Shown piece after piece: positions 34,148-46,387 of a stretch of 64,000 nucleotides of DNA (positions are counted from its first letter, which is position 1; each line of letters begins with the position of its first letter). The stretch is from Strongylocentrotus droebachiensis (taxonomy: Eukaryota; Echinodermata; Echinoidea; Camarodonta; Strongylocentrotidae). The stretch lies in the NCBI GenBank assembly GCA_035222895.1, contig JAVYIG010002377.1:162501-226500 (forward strand). Reading direction: 5' to 3'. A program made the translations under genes and the position numbers. Below the pieces are notes generated by a model. The model was not told where the DNA came from. It was given only the letters and a program-made list of their open reading frames with translations, and made no database searches.

Positions 34148-36052
34148 AACTGTGACAAGAGACTGATCCCTTCTTTAACAAAGTCTAATACTTCTGTAAA
34201 GTTGGTCTATTGTAATCCTAATCCTTGTATGTTGCATAAAGTACCTTAAAGAGTCTCCTTTTGAGTTTTGAATACAATTATCTGTTCCTTATCAGCTATA
34301 GCACTGACTAGTCCGTGGTCTGGCCTGTTCTGTCTTAGAGACGAGCGCAAACATTCACAATTTCACAACCTAGCTATATGAGCATTACCCATGACTACAG
34401 ATCCGGGTAGGTGAATTCGTGGGATGAGCAAAGTGATTACAAAACACAAAGGTATGTAATCTCGCCCCAATCCGATCATGCAGGTTGCCTGTGTGGAAGC
34501 CTGAACTGTTATTCAAATTTCCATATCAGATTTTGTAGATAAAGCATTTCTTTCAGTAATAAAAATTGAACCCTGCACTGCTGGCACCATAAAATTTATG
34601 ACAGTTTAGAGAGATATATGAATACTCTTCGTTTTTGTTTTGGAAATGCAATACCCGGTACATGAAGCGTGATATATTCTAACTGTTCAAGTGTGAAGTA
34701 GCCAATTATCCTTTTGTCACTTTCCTCACAAATTTAAAGCTATATGCATAATGTCTAAATTGAAGATAATGAACGATAAACAATTGCTTGCCAAATCAAA
34801 TTCATCTTCAATTAAGCAACTGTCGGTGAACTGCAACTGAAACAAGGTCAGATCTCAACTAAATATCCATCCATCGCTCCGGTTGGTTGCTATCAGTTCA
34901 TAGATGAGCATTATGGAATCCTTCCGTGGAACATTACTCTTGCTCAAAGCAATCCAACTAAATGTGTCAACAGGTAGTCATGCATGCAAGATGGAAGTTC
35001 TATCAACCAAAATCAAGACAATCAAATGTTGCTCATTTGTTTTAAGAATCTACCACAAGTCCATTAAACCATGAAGGTATTGTTCACCATCACAAAAATC
35101 AATATTTGCTGGTTGGCTTCTACAACATATGAAACGCTCTGGCTAATAATTAGCAGACAAGTATGGAAGTCCCTCAGCAACAGGTACACATGCAAGGACA
35201 AACTCAATTAAAGCCACCAGTCAAACAAAACACTTCTTTTGAAGTCAGTTGACTGTACTATTGTATTTCAAAAGATGGCTCATTTCCCTTATTATGGAGA
35301 TAGCTTACTATGATGTCATGGCAACCCACTTTGGCAACAAAAGGGTGGGAACGCAGGTCCCTGGTATGGTTGAGTGAACTTGAACAGGAAACCTTAAAAG
35401 TCAGCCTTGATTTGGATCCTCAAATCAGTGGAGCAAGCTGGAGAGAGCAGAGTATAGACATGTCGACAAATGCTCTGCATAATCAGGACATTTGTATGAG
35501 TTCTAGGCATTTTAGAAAGTTTGTAAACCATTTTGTTCACTTCTACTTTCTGTCTAGCTGATGGTGGGGTGTTCTTCATTGGTCTTGTGAGTAGTTTTTG
35601 TATTTCATTTTATATTTTCAGCAGAAATCAAAGAATTGTAATCAAAATCAAACTTTAAAAAAAAAAAATAGTTGTCAAGAGAAGTTTCCTGTTACATTGT
35701 TGTTTCACCAGCTGTTCTGAAAGACACTGGGTGTGTAAAGTAAGAAAATTGGTGCATCTTTCTTTACAGGCTAGACTGACAATATTTTTGCATCGATCAA
35801 AAGACATTTAGTGGAATATCAGCGGTGGTATCAATAAATCACCTGAACTCATTTTTATTTCCAATCCAGGAACCTAAACATGTCATAAATTTCCTTATCT
35901 CCTATATGTTTATAATAAAAAATACAATATATTTTTTGGCAGATCAAAGTTTAAAAAGTTTCTAGTTTCTTTATTGTACAATATATTATTGGCTTAGTTT
36001 GTTATGACTGCCTAGCACAGATATAAACATTTACTTTCTAATGGACTATATA
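34148..36052. other. Upstream region of the ankyrin gene
   Basis: Expected to hold its promoter and any 5'-UTR exon; no decisive motif seen. The 83-codon frame at 35310-35561 has no recognisable domain. Confidence 0.4.
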
Positions 36053-36255
36053 GCGGAGGCGCAATAGCTCAGTTGGTAGAGCAGTGGTCTCGTAATCTGG
36101 TGACCCAGGTTCGAAACGAAGTCGATGCGCTAGTGCCCTTTGGTAAGGCATTAATCCTCATTACCAGGTCCCTCGAAGAGGACCTAAAGCCATCAGCCGT
36201 CTGGTTGCTTACTTACAAGCATTTATGCTTTCTTAGCAGTCACATAAAATAACCA
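36053..36255 (+). mobile_element. tRNA-derived SINE family S1, plus copy
   Basis: GCGGAGGCGCAATAGCTCAG, GAGCAGTGGTCTCGTAATCT (CGT in the anticodon position), CAGGTTCGAAACG, then TTTGGTAAGGCATTAATCCT and GCTTTCTTAGCAGTCACATA. The T-arm and acceptor stem do not fold as a functional tRNA. Confidence 0.87.
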
Positions 36256-36578
36256 CCAATAACCAACATAACCAATAAATATGAAATATATATGGAACTC
36301 CATTGCACGCCAACACATTACACCCATTGCGATACCCCTTTTGTAGATAGATCTCCTTTGTCCAAATACACAACCCCCACCCCATCCTCTACTTCTTCTT
36401 AATGTATTCCTACACTTGGCAGAGATCTGTATAAGTGTAGAATCCTTAATTTTGTTGTAGACTAATTTTTGTTCTTAACCAATTTCTTCCAAATGTTGTA
36501 GGGCAGCAACCTGGAACCTCAACTGCTACCTCAGCTTTCTTCCAGTATTTGAGATTTAAATGAAGGTCTAGTCTAGGC
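36256..36578. other. Intergenic; short LINE-tail fragment
   Basis: 36500-36560 (CAACTGCTACCTCAGCTTTC) resembles the LINE remnant at 16189-16490. Ends in the left target duplication of the hAT-like element. Confidence 0.5.
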
Positions 36579-38468
36579 CACTGGCGTACCTATGGGGGGG
36601 CAGGGGGGGCAGAGTGCCCCCCCTGACGGGCTCCAGGCGAAAAAAAAAGGGGAAAGAAAAGAAAAGAAAGGAAAGGAAAGAAAAAGAAAAAAAGAAAAGG
36701 AAGAAAAAGGGAAAAGAAAAGGAAAGGAAAAAAATGGGGAAATTAAAAAAAAAAGACCATGGCCGTACGCACCAGGGGGGGGGGGCAGTTGACCCCAGAT
36801 ATTTTGAAAACGTACAGTTTTTTTCCTGAAAATGTAGTGTAGGCCTATACCAAATCCTTCAATTCTACTTTTGTTTATGCAAAAGTACCCTCATGACCAG
36901 TTCGGTCGCTCGAACTCCCTTCACTCCTTTTGCTTTTGAGATTCTTCGAAAACTTTTAACGCATCTTTCCCCCTCCCCCACCAGAAAAATATTCCGCATA
37001 CGGCCCTGAAAAATTAAGACAAATGAAAATAGGAAAATATAAGTGATATAACAAATTCGAAACTCTTCGCTGGCGCGAACTGCTTGCTAGCCTATTTTGT
37101 ATTAAATGTTTTCACTTGCTCGTCCCCCTGAAAAAAGAAAAGGATTAGCATTGCCTAGAATACAATTGTGCCTGCCCCGACTGGCCCCGACCTGCAACCA
37201 TGGCAACAATAACACACAGTGTATGTACCAAATGTTACTAAACGAAAGTAATTCATTTTTCTCGCTCGCTACACTTGCTCGCGAATAAAATGAATGCATA
37301 TTGCTTTGGAAATAATTGTGCCCACCCTTGACCTGCAACAATATCATTAAAAATGGAAGAGTTTTTTCGCCCTCTCGCCAAAAAGGAATTGAATCGCGTA
37401 AAACGCGATTGCGTCCATCCTGACCTGCACCAATAAAAACAAGTTTATTTATTAATTTCTATTAAAAGAGAATTTTTTTTTTGCTTGCTCGCTATGCTCG
37501 CTCGCCAAAATGGAATTGACACCGCTAACGAGCCCGCCCCAACCTGCAACAACCAGTTAATAATTATGTACCAAACGTTATTCAAAGAAGTTTTGGTGTG
37601 CTCGTGCTCGCCAAAACGGAATTAACATCACCTTAGACATGATTGTGTAAGCCCTGCCCTGCAACAAAAAAATCTGAAATTTCTGAACCAATTATCATTA
37701 CAAAAATTTTGCTCGCTCGCTACGCTCGCTCGCCAAAATAGAAATAACACCGCTTTTAATAATCACGTCCCTGACATGGAACAATGAACCCAAGTTTATG
37801 TACCATATTTTCCCTATAAAAGAGAAGTGATTTTTTTGCTCGCTCGCCAAAATAGAAATAACACCGCTCAATCACTTCCCTGACATGGAACAATGAACCC
37901 AAGTTTTATGTACCATATTTTCCCTATAAAAGAGAAGTGATTTTTTTTCGCTCGCGAGCTCGTGGAATTATGTGCCCACCACTAACCTGCTACAATATCA
38001 TTACAAAGAGAAATGTAGGGGGTTGCCTGCCCGCCAAAATGGGATTGACATTGCCTTAAACACGATTGTGCCCGCCCCCGACCTGCAACAATGAAACAAA
38101 TTCAATAGCAATTCATTGAGAGAAAGATGTATTTTGGCTCGCTAGCTAAAATGGGTATAAAATCACCCTAAACACAATATTGTTCCCGCGCCCTGCATGG
38201 GACAATTGAACCAAGTTTAAGTGGCAATTATTAAAAAGGAAGTGATTTTTTTCTTGCTCGCTACGCTCCTTTGCAAAAAAATGGAATTAACGTCGCTAAC
38301 AAGTGAATGTTCCCACCCCCAACTTGCAACAATACCAGTTTATATACCAAACGTTACTTAAAGATTTTTTTTTGCTCGCTCGCTCGCCAGAAGTGAAAAT
38401 TAGCATCGCCTTTTTTGTTTGTTTCGGTCGCTTGCCCCCCCTGACGGAGTACCCCAGGTACGCCACTG
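36579..38468. mobile_element. Non-autonomous hAT-like element, 1.89 kb, intact 8-bp target duplication
   Basis: GTCTAGGC occurs exactly at 36571-36578 and 38469-38476. Termini CACTGGCGTACC and GGTACGCCACTG form 12-bp TIRs with one mismatch, of the CAGTGGCGTA hAT type. GGGGGG and CCCCCC(C)TGACGG words lie inside both ends. The interior is a purine-rich block (36640-36760) and about nine diverged units with GCTCGCTCGCCAAAATGGAA-like cores. No transposase. Confidence 0.9.
37080..38400. repeat. Diverged tandem array inside the hAT-like element
   Basis: Repeated order: GCTCGCTCGC(TACGCTCGC), CCAAAAT(G/A)GAATT, a GCCC-rich stretch, CCTGCAACAAT, then TACCAAACGTTA/TACCATATTTTCC. Spacing is about 100-150 bp. 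Two units at about 37770-37850 and 37860-37940 are nearly identical. Confidence 0.8.
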
Positions 38469-41433
38469 GTCTAGGCCTAATGTAATGGGGGGGGGGGGGG
38501 GGGGTGGTAGATTAAATGATGGAGGTTGGATGTCTGGACACTTACACAAATAAAATAAAGCCTTCTCTTTTGCCTTCAGGTTGAACAGAAACATATTCAA
38601 TTAGCACTGAATATTTGTCCTTTATGTCGAGCACAAATCTTCATGATGGTTATTGGTTAGTACCATTTGATTCATAACGTTTGTTCACTCTGAGTCTGAA
38701 GGCAAAAGAGAAGGCTTTTTTGACAATGTTATTATTAATATAAATAGATCTAGGTCTATATTGTCCAATGTATTCTCGATCTCTTATTATAAAATATTAA
38801 CACTGAATGATAAGAATATTAATTTGATATTGCTTGTAGACTAGTCTAAACTTCTTCAAATTGCTGTTTTAATCAACAGTCCAGATACACAACGTCTGGA
38901 TATATTTGGTGAGGAGCTTCTTGAACTTAGAATAGGGGTGCTGGATAAGTGTGTGGCGAAAGACCTTATTGTGATCCTTATCATCATGATATGGCCTGGG
39001 GGAGGATAAGTAGATCTATATAGTTTAACTAACATCATAGTTCATACTTGGGACTGAGCTGAGTTGACACGACTGAAGTCTGAAGACGAAGTGAGGGACG
39101 GCTGTGAAACCAACTGATTCAGATCTGACTGTAATAACTATCTTATGCTTCACAATCTACTTATTACATGTATTTAGATTTGGTACACTTACCGCTTTAG
39201 GAGCTATCTCTTATTCAAAAATCGCATCGTCCAGTTAATTGCAACAAATCTTGTTGTGTTGTTACGTACGCGTTTCCCGTTTCCACGAAAATCGAGCGTA
39301 GTCTTAGCTCCAGATATGTTTGAGTCGACTCCTGCAGTCATAATGGGCTAAAACTCGGGTCCGTTTATGTGAGACATGCAGTATAGACTAGTATGTTAAT
39401 TTGTGTCATTCCTGACTTTACTCTTACACTCAATTATCTATGTTACACTATAACTTTGACATTTGTTATCCAGTGCATAACAAAATTGAGAATGATCCTA
39501 TATCGATCTGTTTGGATTGAAATCAATAAAGTTTGAATTGATTTGAATTGATTAATTTTCTTATTTCCTGTCTTACTTTTCGCTCAAGACTAGTTTACTT
39601 CTGCTTCTTCACGGTGCTTCTTATCGCTTCTCCTTTCTCATCTACATCATGCAGTCCCATAATTCTGGACCGCCCTTATATCTACATCTATATCGTTCAG
39701 TGCGATCAAGATGGGTGCGCGGGGGCTGGGGGCGGGAGAGTCTGAACTTTAAAAATGTTCTAAAAATTATAGATATTCGATAATGCCATCAATGGCTCTT
39801 TCCAAAAGAATGGGAGTACTATATATAGGGCCCCCTATCACATCCCCTCCTGGCGACGCCCATCATTGGAGTATCCAGAAATGTATGAATAGGGGGCAAA
39901 AGTGCCTCACAAGTGGGAGACAGGTATTCCAGGGAAGCACCCGTGAACTTTGGATTGTTTCTAAGACAGCACAAATTCAATGACGATGACGACGGTGGTG
40001 GTGGTCAGGTGGTCCTGAATGTTCATTGATATGGAATAACAAAATAATGTATATATACCAAGCGTTGAATGTAACACCTTTATTTTTACTAACTAATCGA
40101 ACACAAAGAAATAATAATATATACCTGATTACAATTCAACACATAAGATCATAATACTGTAATATTTTGTCGAAGATACATTTTTTCCGGATGAAACAAA
40201 GTAATCTAAAGCTATTCCATACAATATTTATTTAAAAAAAAAAAATTCTACCTAAACTGAACTTCTTGGTGATTATACAACCTTTTTTACTTTACAGGAA
40301 AAAAAAAATTGTATCTTTGTTAACTCTAATAAAAAAAATATTAAGGTAAAATGAAAAAATAATTATATGAAAGAGTGATGACAAATAGATAAAAAGTTAG
40401 ATAGATAGATAGTCATAATAATGATGAGGGAAAGACTGGTATATATACATACATGTATATACATATTTTCGTACACAACACAATATTGCTTTGAACACTA
40501 TTGAAAAAACACAATGACAAATTCTTACCTAAAACAAAACTTAACCATTATCAATGAGTACTAGAAACATTGCAATCCAATAGGTAAGATGTCATTGTCA
40601 AATCAATAGCTATTTCGCTATCTTTTCAGGAGATCTCTATTCGTATATGAGATAGGCCTAGTGTAATTTTGGAACTTGTATTAGGACTTATTTGTATAAA
40701 TTCCAGCCAACTTAACACTCACCTTAAGACACAATTATTCTTACAATTATGTAACTATGTAAAATTCTCTTGGTTTAAAGTCATTTTATTTCGACAGGTA
40801 TACAAAAATGAAAGTCTCATAGAATATAAAGATATATTTTTTCATAGTAAACAATTTAAGTAAATTTTTCTATTTAAAAAAAAAAGAAGAAAATGTTTTA
40901 TAATTTTGGAAAAAGAAAAAGAATCAGAGCAGAAATCTTCTCACTTATTATAACACAAACAATAGCATAATAATAAAATAAATGTATTGCACAGAATTGT
41001 TAAGTAAACGTGTTTTTGATATATATATACTTTGTTTCTCTTGACTAGTCGTAGATTCCCTTTCATAGCCCAGTTTACAAGGAGAAAATAATGGGGCAAT
41101 AATAACCAGTAGACATTTTGGTTGCAACAATAATTCATGAGAGATTTTAACAAAAGGGTTTGATTTCACGCGCAGTATTCAGATTATATCAATATTAAGA
41201 GTTTGTTAAAAGAGGGTGTGGTCTGGTTGGCGAATACAACAATTCCTGCGAGCTTGAGAACGGTGGGCGAATCACAAGCAGTGATTTCCTCACATTCCAT
41301 GACGTTATCTGATAGGTTTACTTGTTGGCGAATCACAGTGGTTTCTCATATCCTCCCCTTGTTAAGAGAGAAAGAAATGATCTGATTGGGTGATTGGTGA
41401 TGAGATGATCTGATTGGCTGATTGTTTGACGAA
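38469..41433. other. Intergenic, no gene recognised
   Basis: Poly-G at 38487-38504. A LINE 3' tail is likely at 39400-39560 (AATCAATAAAGTTTGAATTG and GAATTGATT repeats). 41203-41460 holds four GGCGAATCAC/ACGAATCAC words and several ATTGG words, a loose local repeat. ORFs here have no known domain. Confidence 0.45.
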
Positions 41434-41500
41434 TCACAAAGATTCCTCAGCTTCTATCCGAGAACCGTCCTCTGAAGATTTGTCCCACCACTGCAAGAGA
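41434..41500 (-). CDS. Candidate terminal coding exon of an unassigned small gene
   Basis: Acceptor GACCAACAG, then a frame LLQWWDKSSEDGSRIEAEES ending in Leu and TGA (41434-41436). The phase fits the donor of 42102-42146. Acidic composition looks protein-like, but no homologue is recognised. Confidence 0.3.
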
Positions 41501-42101
41501 CTGTTGGTCAAGGAGGGGAAACGGGGAAGTTTAAATTGAATGGACGAAAAATAATACACAACATAGTGACAACTGATACAGGTACGAGTTGAATAGAGAG
41601 GGAATCATTGTTTTTCTAAAAATCTTCCATGAGACTCATTCTTTATTCCCCCCCCCTATTTTCCTTCTTTCTTATTCTTTTCCGCCTTCTTTTCTTCTAG
41701 CATGTAGTTATGAATTAAACTCGACTGTTCTTGTTTCCTCATTTGTCTTCTTTTTCCTATTTTGATAACTTCTTTTCCTTCATAAAATTCAACTGATTGT
41801 TTTGGTCTCGTAATACGAATCTGCGAGTGGAGAAAGGAAGAAAGGAGAAAGGAAGAAAGAAGAAAGAGTAGAAAGTAGAAAGATGTTGAGTATTTTTACC
41901 CAAAGAAAATATATTCAGTTGTCTGTAGAGGTACATAGAATTGATTGTATGGTTGATTTTTTTCTTTTCTTTTTCAGGAAGAACTAAAATATTAAAAAAC
42001 GCAGTTGGCTGAAACATGCAAAGTCACATGATAAAGAAAATAAAAATGTGCATGCAATGGGAGAAACTTTAATAAGATTCAACCTATATTCGACTACTTA
42101 C

Positions 42102-42146
42102 TGTTCTGTATCTCTTCCTTCATAGCTCTCTAACATCACCTGGCTT
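42102..42146 (-). CDS. Candidate internal exon of an unassigned small gene
   Basis: 45 nt between a strong acceptor (T-rich run, TTTCATAG) and a consensus donor (GTAAGT). Open in the frame QVMLESYEGRDTE, which continues in phase into 41434-41500. It contains an ATG that could start a 33-residue peptide. Confidence 0.3.
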
Positions 42147-42890
42147 CTATGAAACCAAAAAAAATGAATATCGTTGTACATAAAATATCATTATTCTTTA
42201 TTTCATACCTGATATAATTATGATTATACGATCAAATGAATTCAATATGTAGACTTCAACTACATAATTATCTGTGAAAAGGACGTTGAGGAGTAGAATC
42301 CCGGAGTAGAATAGCATGAATAGAACAGAGGATCAATGAAAAGAATGGTTATAGGCTTACAATAAATTACAGTCAACAACTATATTATTCATACTCTTAC
42401 CAAGTTTTGTATTTGTTGAAGTATGTGAAAATGTTATTTGTCCCGATTAACGTCTCTCAAGAACGTGACATGTTAAAGCTTAAACCTAAAGTATTTTAAA
42501 AAGGTAATGATTCGATCAACCAGTCCATCTTTTGTTCTTGAGTTACGAAAACACACACAAAAACATCAAATTTACCCCGGGGTATAAATCATTTAGTTGT
42601 TAACTGTATCTGCCGAGTTCAAAATCTGTAATGATATGATTTGTCTCTATCAAGTACCTTGTATCATACACGTGTCTAATAATAATACTAATAATACTCT
42701 AGTAATAATGCATGCTAAATATTAAAACACAACTTTAATGCAAAACTTACACTTTTTACACAATCTATTCAATTTTTACGCAAATTGACACAATCGCACA
42801 TCAAAACTTTCAACATAAGAATATTCTCAAATCTGACATCAGTTTGCGACTGGAACATGCAAAGTATAGAATATCAGAAAACATATGCTT

Positions 42891-43030
42891 TCAACTCTCT
42901 CTCTCTCTCTCCCTCTTCTCTCTCTCTCTCCCTCTCCTCTCTCTTTCTCTCTCTTTCTCTCTCTTTCTCTCTCCCTCTCTCTCCCTCCCTTTTTACTCTC
43001 TCTCTCCCTCCCTTTCTTCCTTCCTCCTTC
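42891..43030. repeat. (TC)n microsatellite
   Basis: Long imperfect CT repeat; ORFs through it (Ser/Leu- or Arg/Glu-rich) are artefacts. Confidence 0.9.
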
Positions 43031-43164
43031 TATATCTCTCGGTATGTCTCTATTCCTTTCTGTTCTAAACAGATTCTCATTTTCTCTCATTTTCTTACCC
43101 TCTCACTCCCTCCCACTCTGTTCGTGTTGTACTAATACAATATTTACATAACTGTTTAACAAAA

Positions 43165-43575
43165 ATTAGGCGGGTATATTATGCTTTCTTCATAATTTAT
43201 AAACAAAATTGAAAAGTTTAAAAAATAATTATATAAGGCCCCTCTCAACTCTTGATCGACTTCTCTTTGTATTCGGTTTTGTCTTTTGGTGGCAAATGTG
43301 ACATTTTGAGGCAGGTATTTTGTTTTCTTCATATAAACAAATCCTCAATATTGAAAAGTTGAAAATTAAGGCCCCTCTCAACTCTAGATCGCCTTCTCTT
43401 TGTATTCGGTTTTGTCGTTTGGTGGCAAGTGTGATATTTTAAGCCAGGTATTTTGTTTTCTCCATATAAACAAATCCTCAATACTGAAAAGTTAAAAAAA
43501 TAAGGCCCCCTCAACTCTTGATCGCCTTCTCTTTATAATTGGTTTTGTCTTTTGGTGGCAAATGTGATATCACTG
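43165..43575. repeat. 133-bp tandem repeat, three units plus partial
   Basis: GGCCCC units start at 43237, 43370 and 43504 (spacing 133 and 134), sharing CTTGATCGCCTTCTCTTTGT, GGTTTTGTC and TTTGGTGGCAA. A worn partial unit precedes them at 43165-43236. Confidence 0.9.
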
Positions 43576-43671
43576 AAAGTAAAGGAGGATAATACAGAGG
43601 AGGCAAACAGTCTATCAAATCAACACAACACAGCAATCACAGGGGATTCCTGGTAAGAGATACCAGATGTG

Positions 43672-43674
<3 letters not shown>

Positions 43675-43704
<30 letters not shown>
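43675..43704. repeat. (GA)n microsatellite
   Basis: Pure dinucleotide run. Confidence 0.9.
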
Positions 43705-44010
43705 CCAGAGATGGGTATACATGTAGTTGATGCATACACGAAAAGTAAGAAGGAAACACACAAAGCAAAATAGAAAAAGCTGGAAAAGGGAGATACATGT
43801 ACGTTCAGCATTTGACTGCATTCAAAACATTATCCGGATATATGTCATGGTAGGAAAAAGGTAAAATCCTTCAATAAAACACAAAAAGATCAAATCCTTT
43901 CTCATAACGCGATTCAAAACACCCTGTTCAGGTTCAATGCATGCCCATGCCATATCATTCAATCATGCATAAGAACACCACGATAACATCAAGAGAACCA
44001 AGATACTTAC

Positions 44011-44084
44011 TTAGGATTGTATATCCTGTTTTGCTATACATGTACCAGCTGAAGTGATGTCACTGGAATACGACTCTAGGCGCT
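44011..44084 (-). other. Candidate non-coding or UTR exon
   Basis: Flanked by GCCCCTGTAG and a consensus donor GTAAGTATC on the minus strand. It is not open in the phase needed to join 42102-42146, so if real it is untranslated or belongs to another isoform. Confidence 0.25.
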
Positions 44085-46214
44085 CTACAGGGGCAAAATA
44101 ATAGATGAACCAGTGGCATAGCCATCAAGATTCATTAGAGGTTGGGTGGGGCGGGGGGGGGGGATATGGGTGGTTCCATTTGCTTTTGATTAATGAGAAC
44201 AATATCAAATAAGGATAGAAACTGATAGCTCATAATGCCACGTTTGCAAAGACAAAAAGTAAAAATTTGTACAGCCAACACAGACTGTTCATTCTGTAGA
44301 GGTCAGGTTAAATGCTCGGTATTCCAAAGCTTTGTTAATAAAAAGATTCCTTTATGAAGGGGTTCATTAATGTTGAAGATTTTATGAGGATCATTAATTT
44401 GAGAATTTGAAGCGTTGACCAAAATGTTTGTTAATCAACTTAATCTGTAGGTAAAATTATACTAATGTTACTTGGGATAATAATGAATGATATTGATCAA
44501 CTTAAGCCAGCTCTGTAGAATGATAATTTTTTCTTAGTCTAGACCAGCCTTCTATGAAACCTTAACAGAATTGATTTGCAACCTCTTCTGTTCACAATGG
44601 TCCCCTGTTCAATTCTAGTATTCTACACCACACACTTTAAATCCCATATATTTGGCACGCAGTGTGTTACGGAGTATGGTTGACAAATATTTACGAACTT
44701 GTGTTTGATATGTTAAGTAAGTATGCAAACTTGAGGTTTTCTACAAACTCAAAACTTCAAATAAATCAACAAAACATAAGATCTTCATTATTTCTTTGTT
44801 CATTTTTGCAGTATTATTTCGCTTGTTTGCACCATAATCACATGATCATCTTTATAAAACTTACAAAATACACTTCACAGATAATTGTCCATTTCGTGAG
44901 ATACAAAATCTTTAGCTCATTAAATAAATTACAAACTTTGACCCTAACAATATGGTACTGATCTCAACTATTGCATAAATAGAGTTTTCAAACTATTAAT
45001 ATTTACATACATTTAGACATCTACATTATATAATGTAGCATCTCTATATTTAAAAAAGCACTGTACTGTTACTTTAAGGTGGGGAAGACCCCAGTAGAAT
45101 TAACATAAATAATGGATATCTCCATTGAGAATGTTGAAAGTGTGACTCCACATAAATATATTACAGGATTGAGCAACTAGGACAAAAACTTCACATCTAG
45201 TTTTTATAAAATGTCCTTCTCACAAAAACATCTTGACATAATTTTCCATTGGCTTTTTCTGTATTAGTTCTAGCTATCTTTCTACATTTATGGCAAAAAC
45301 ATGTGTGTTAACATTGAAAGTAAGCTTTTAAATGTGACTCTCAATTCATATTCAAATATCAATTACAAAAGTCTTTCAAACTTGACCTTGTTTGCATCTT
45401 GTTTTCCCTTTTTTTTTCCAAAGGAGATTATGGGAATAAAAACATGCCTCCTTGTGTATTTTGTTGATAACTTAGTATTAATCTGATGCAACACAATTAT
45501 TGTGTACATTTGTCTGAATGAAATGAAAATAGGAAATGTTAACCTTAACAAAAATATAAAATTCTCCTGATATAAAAGTCTTGCTTTTAACAATGTATAT
45601 AGTACATGTGTTTTGCTTCAACAAAAATAAGTACCTGGTAGAAAACATGGAAATGGTTGGTACTGAGTGGAAGTAGAGACAGACACATGAATGGATTTGT
45701 CATGTGCCATCTAAATATGTAAAACTACATAGTTTATGGGTTATTCTGGGTTCATGAAAAATACTGCAAAAAACATTTGACTGCAACAAAATTTGAAGGA
45801 AAAAGAATTATACTGTAAAGACATTCAAATGACCGATACTGCATCATCTAGGGAATGGCAAAGATATTAATGCTTATTAGCCATGTTAAAGTTACGGTAC
45901 ACACTGTAATACCACGCAGTAATGAAATATATGGCAAAAGAAATGCAAAAAATATGTATGGCAAGGAAGGACTAAAATTGGTGAACTTACACGTAAATGC
46001 ACATGAGTTTATATACCCTCAGAGCATTAACCAATTGAATACTGAATTCTTGTATTCCAATAGGCTTTAACATACAAGTCACAATCAAGATTGCTAAGGA
46101 GATCTAAACAGGTAATAGGTCATTCATTTCTGAAGTACATCCTAAGCATTTGATTCCTGATGTATTGCCATTTAGTTGTATCTCCATCAACAAAAAGAAA
46201 ATTGGTTTCATATA
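44085..46214. other. Intergenic, no gene recognised
   Basis: CAGTGGCATAGCCATC near 44111 looks like a worn hAT terminus followed by a poly-G block (44143-44163). The rest is AT-rich without coding signal. Confidence 0.45.
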
Positions 46215-46387
46215 CGGTCAAACCTGTCTATAGCGACCGCCCAAGGGAAACACATAAAGTGGTCTTTGTTGACAGGTGGTCTTTGTAGACAGGTTTCTTT
46301 AGTACATGTTTCAATGAGAAACCATTTTCAAGGGAAACAAACAATGTGGTTTTTGTAGACAGGTGGTCACCAAAGCAGGTTTGACTG
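46215..46387. mobile_element. Mariner-type TIR element family M1, copy 1
   Basis: TA flanks; termini CGGTCAAACCTGTCTATAG and AGCAGGTTTGACTG. Internal GTGGTCTTTGTAGACAGG recurs three times with variants. Copies at 53767 and 59864. Confidence 0.8.

Noticed and set aside
36053..36130. Functional tRNA gene (CGT anticodon)
   Set aside because: The T arm and acceptor stem do not pair, and the same sequence with a shared body occurs three times, so it is a SINE head.
37080..38400. Regularly spaced repeats read as a CRISPR-like array
   Set aside because: Units are diverged, contiguous and enclosed by hAT-type ends with a target duplication.
42785..43151. Overlapping frames of up to 116 codons on both strands
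   Set aside because: CT microsatellite artefacts (Ser/Leu or Arg/Glu runs).
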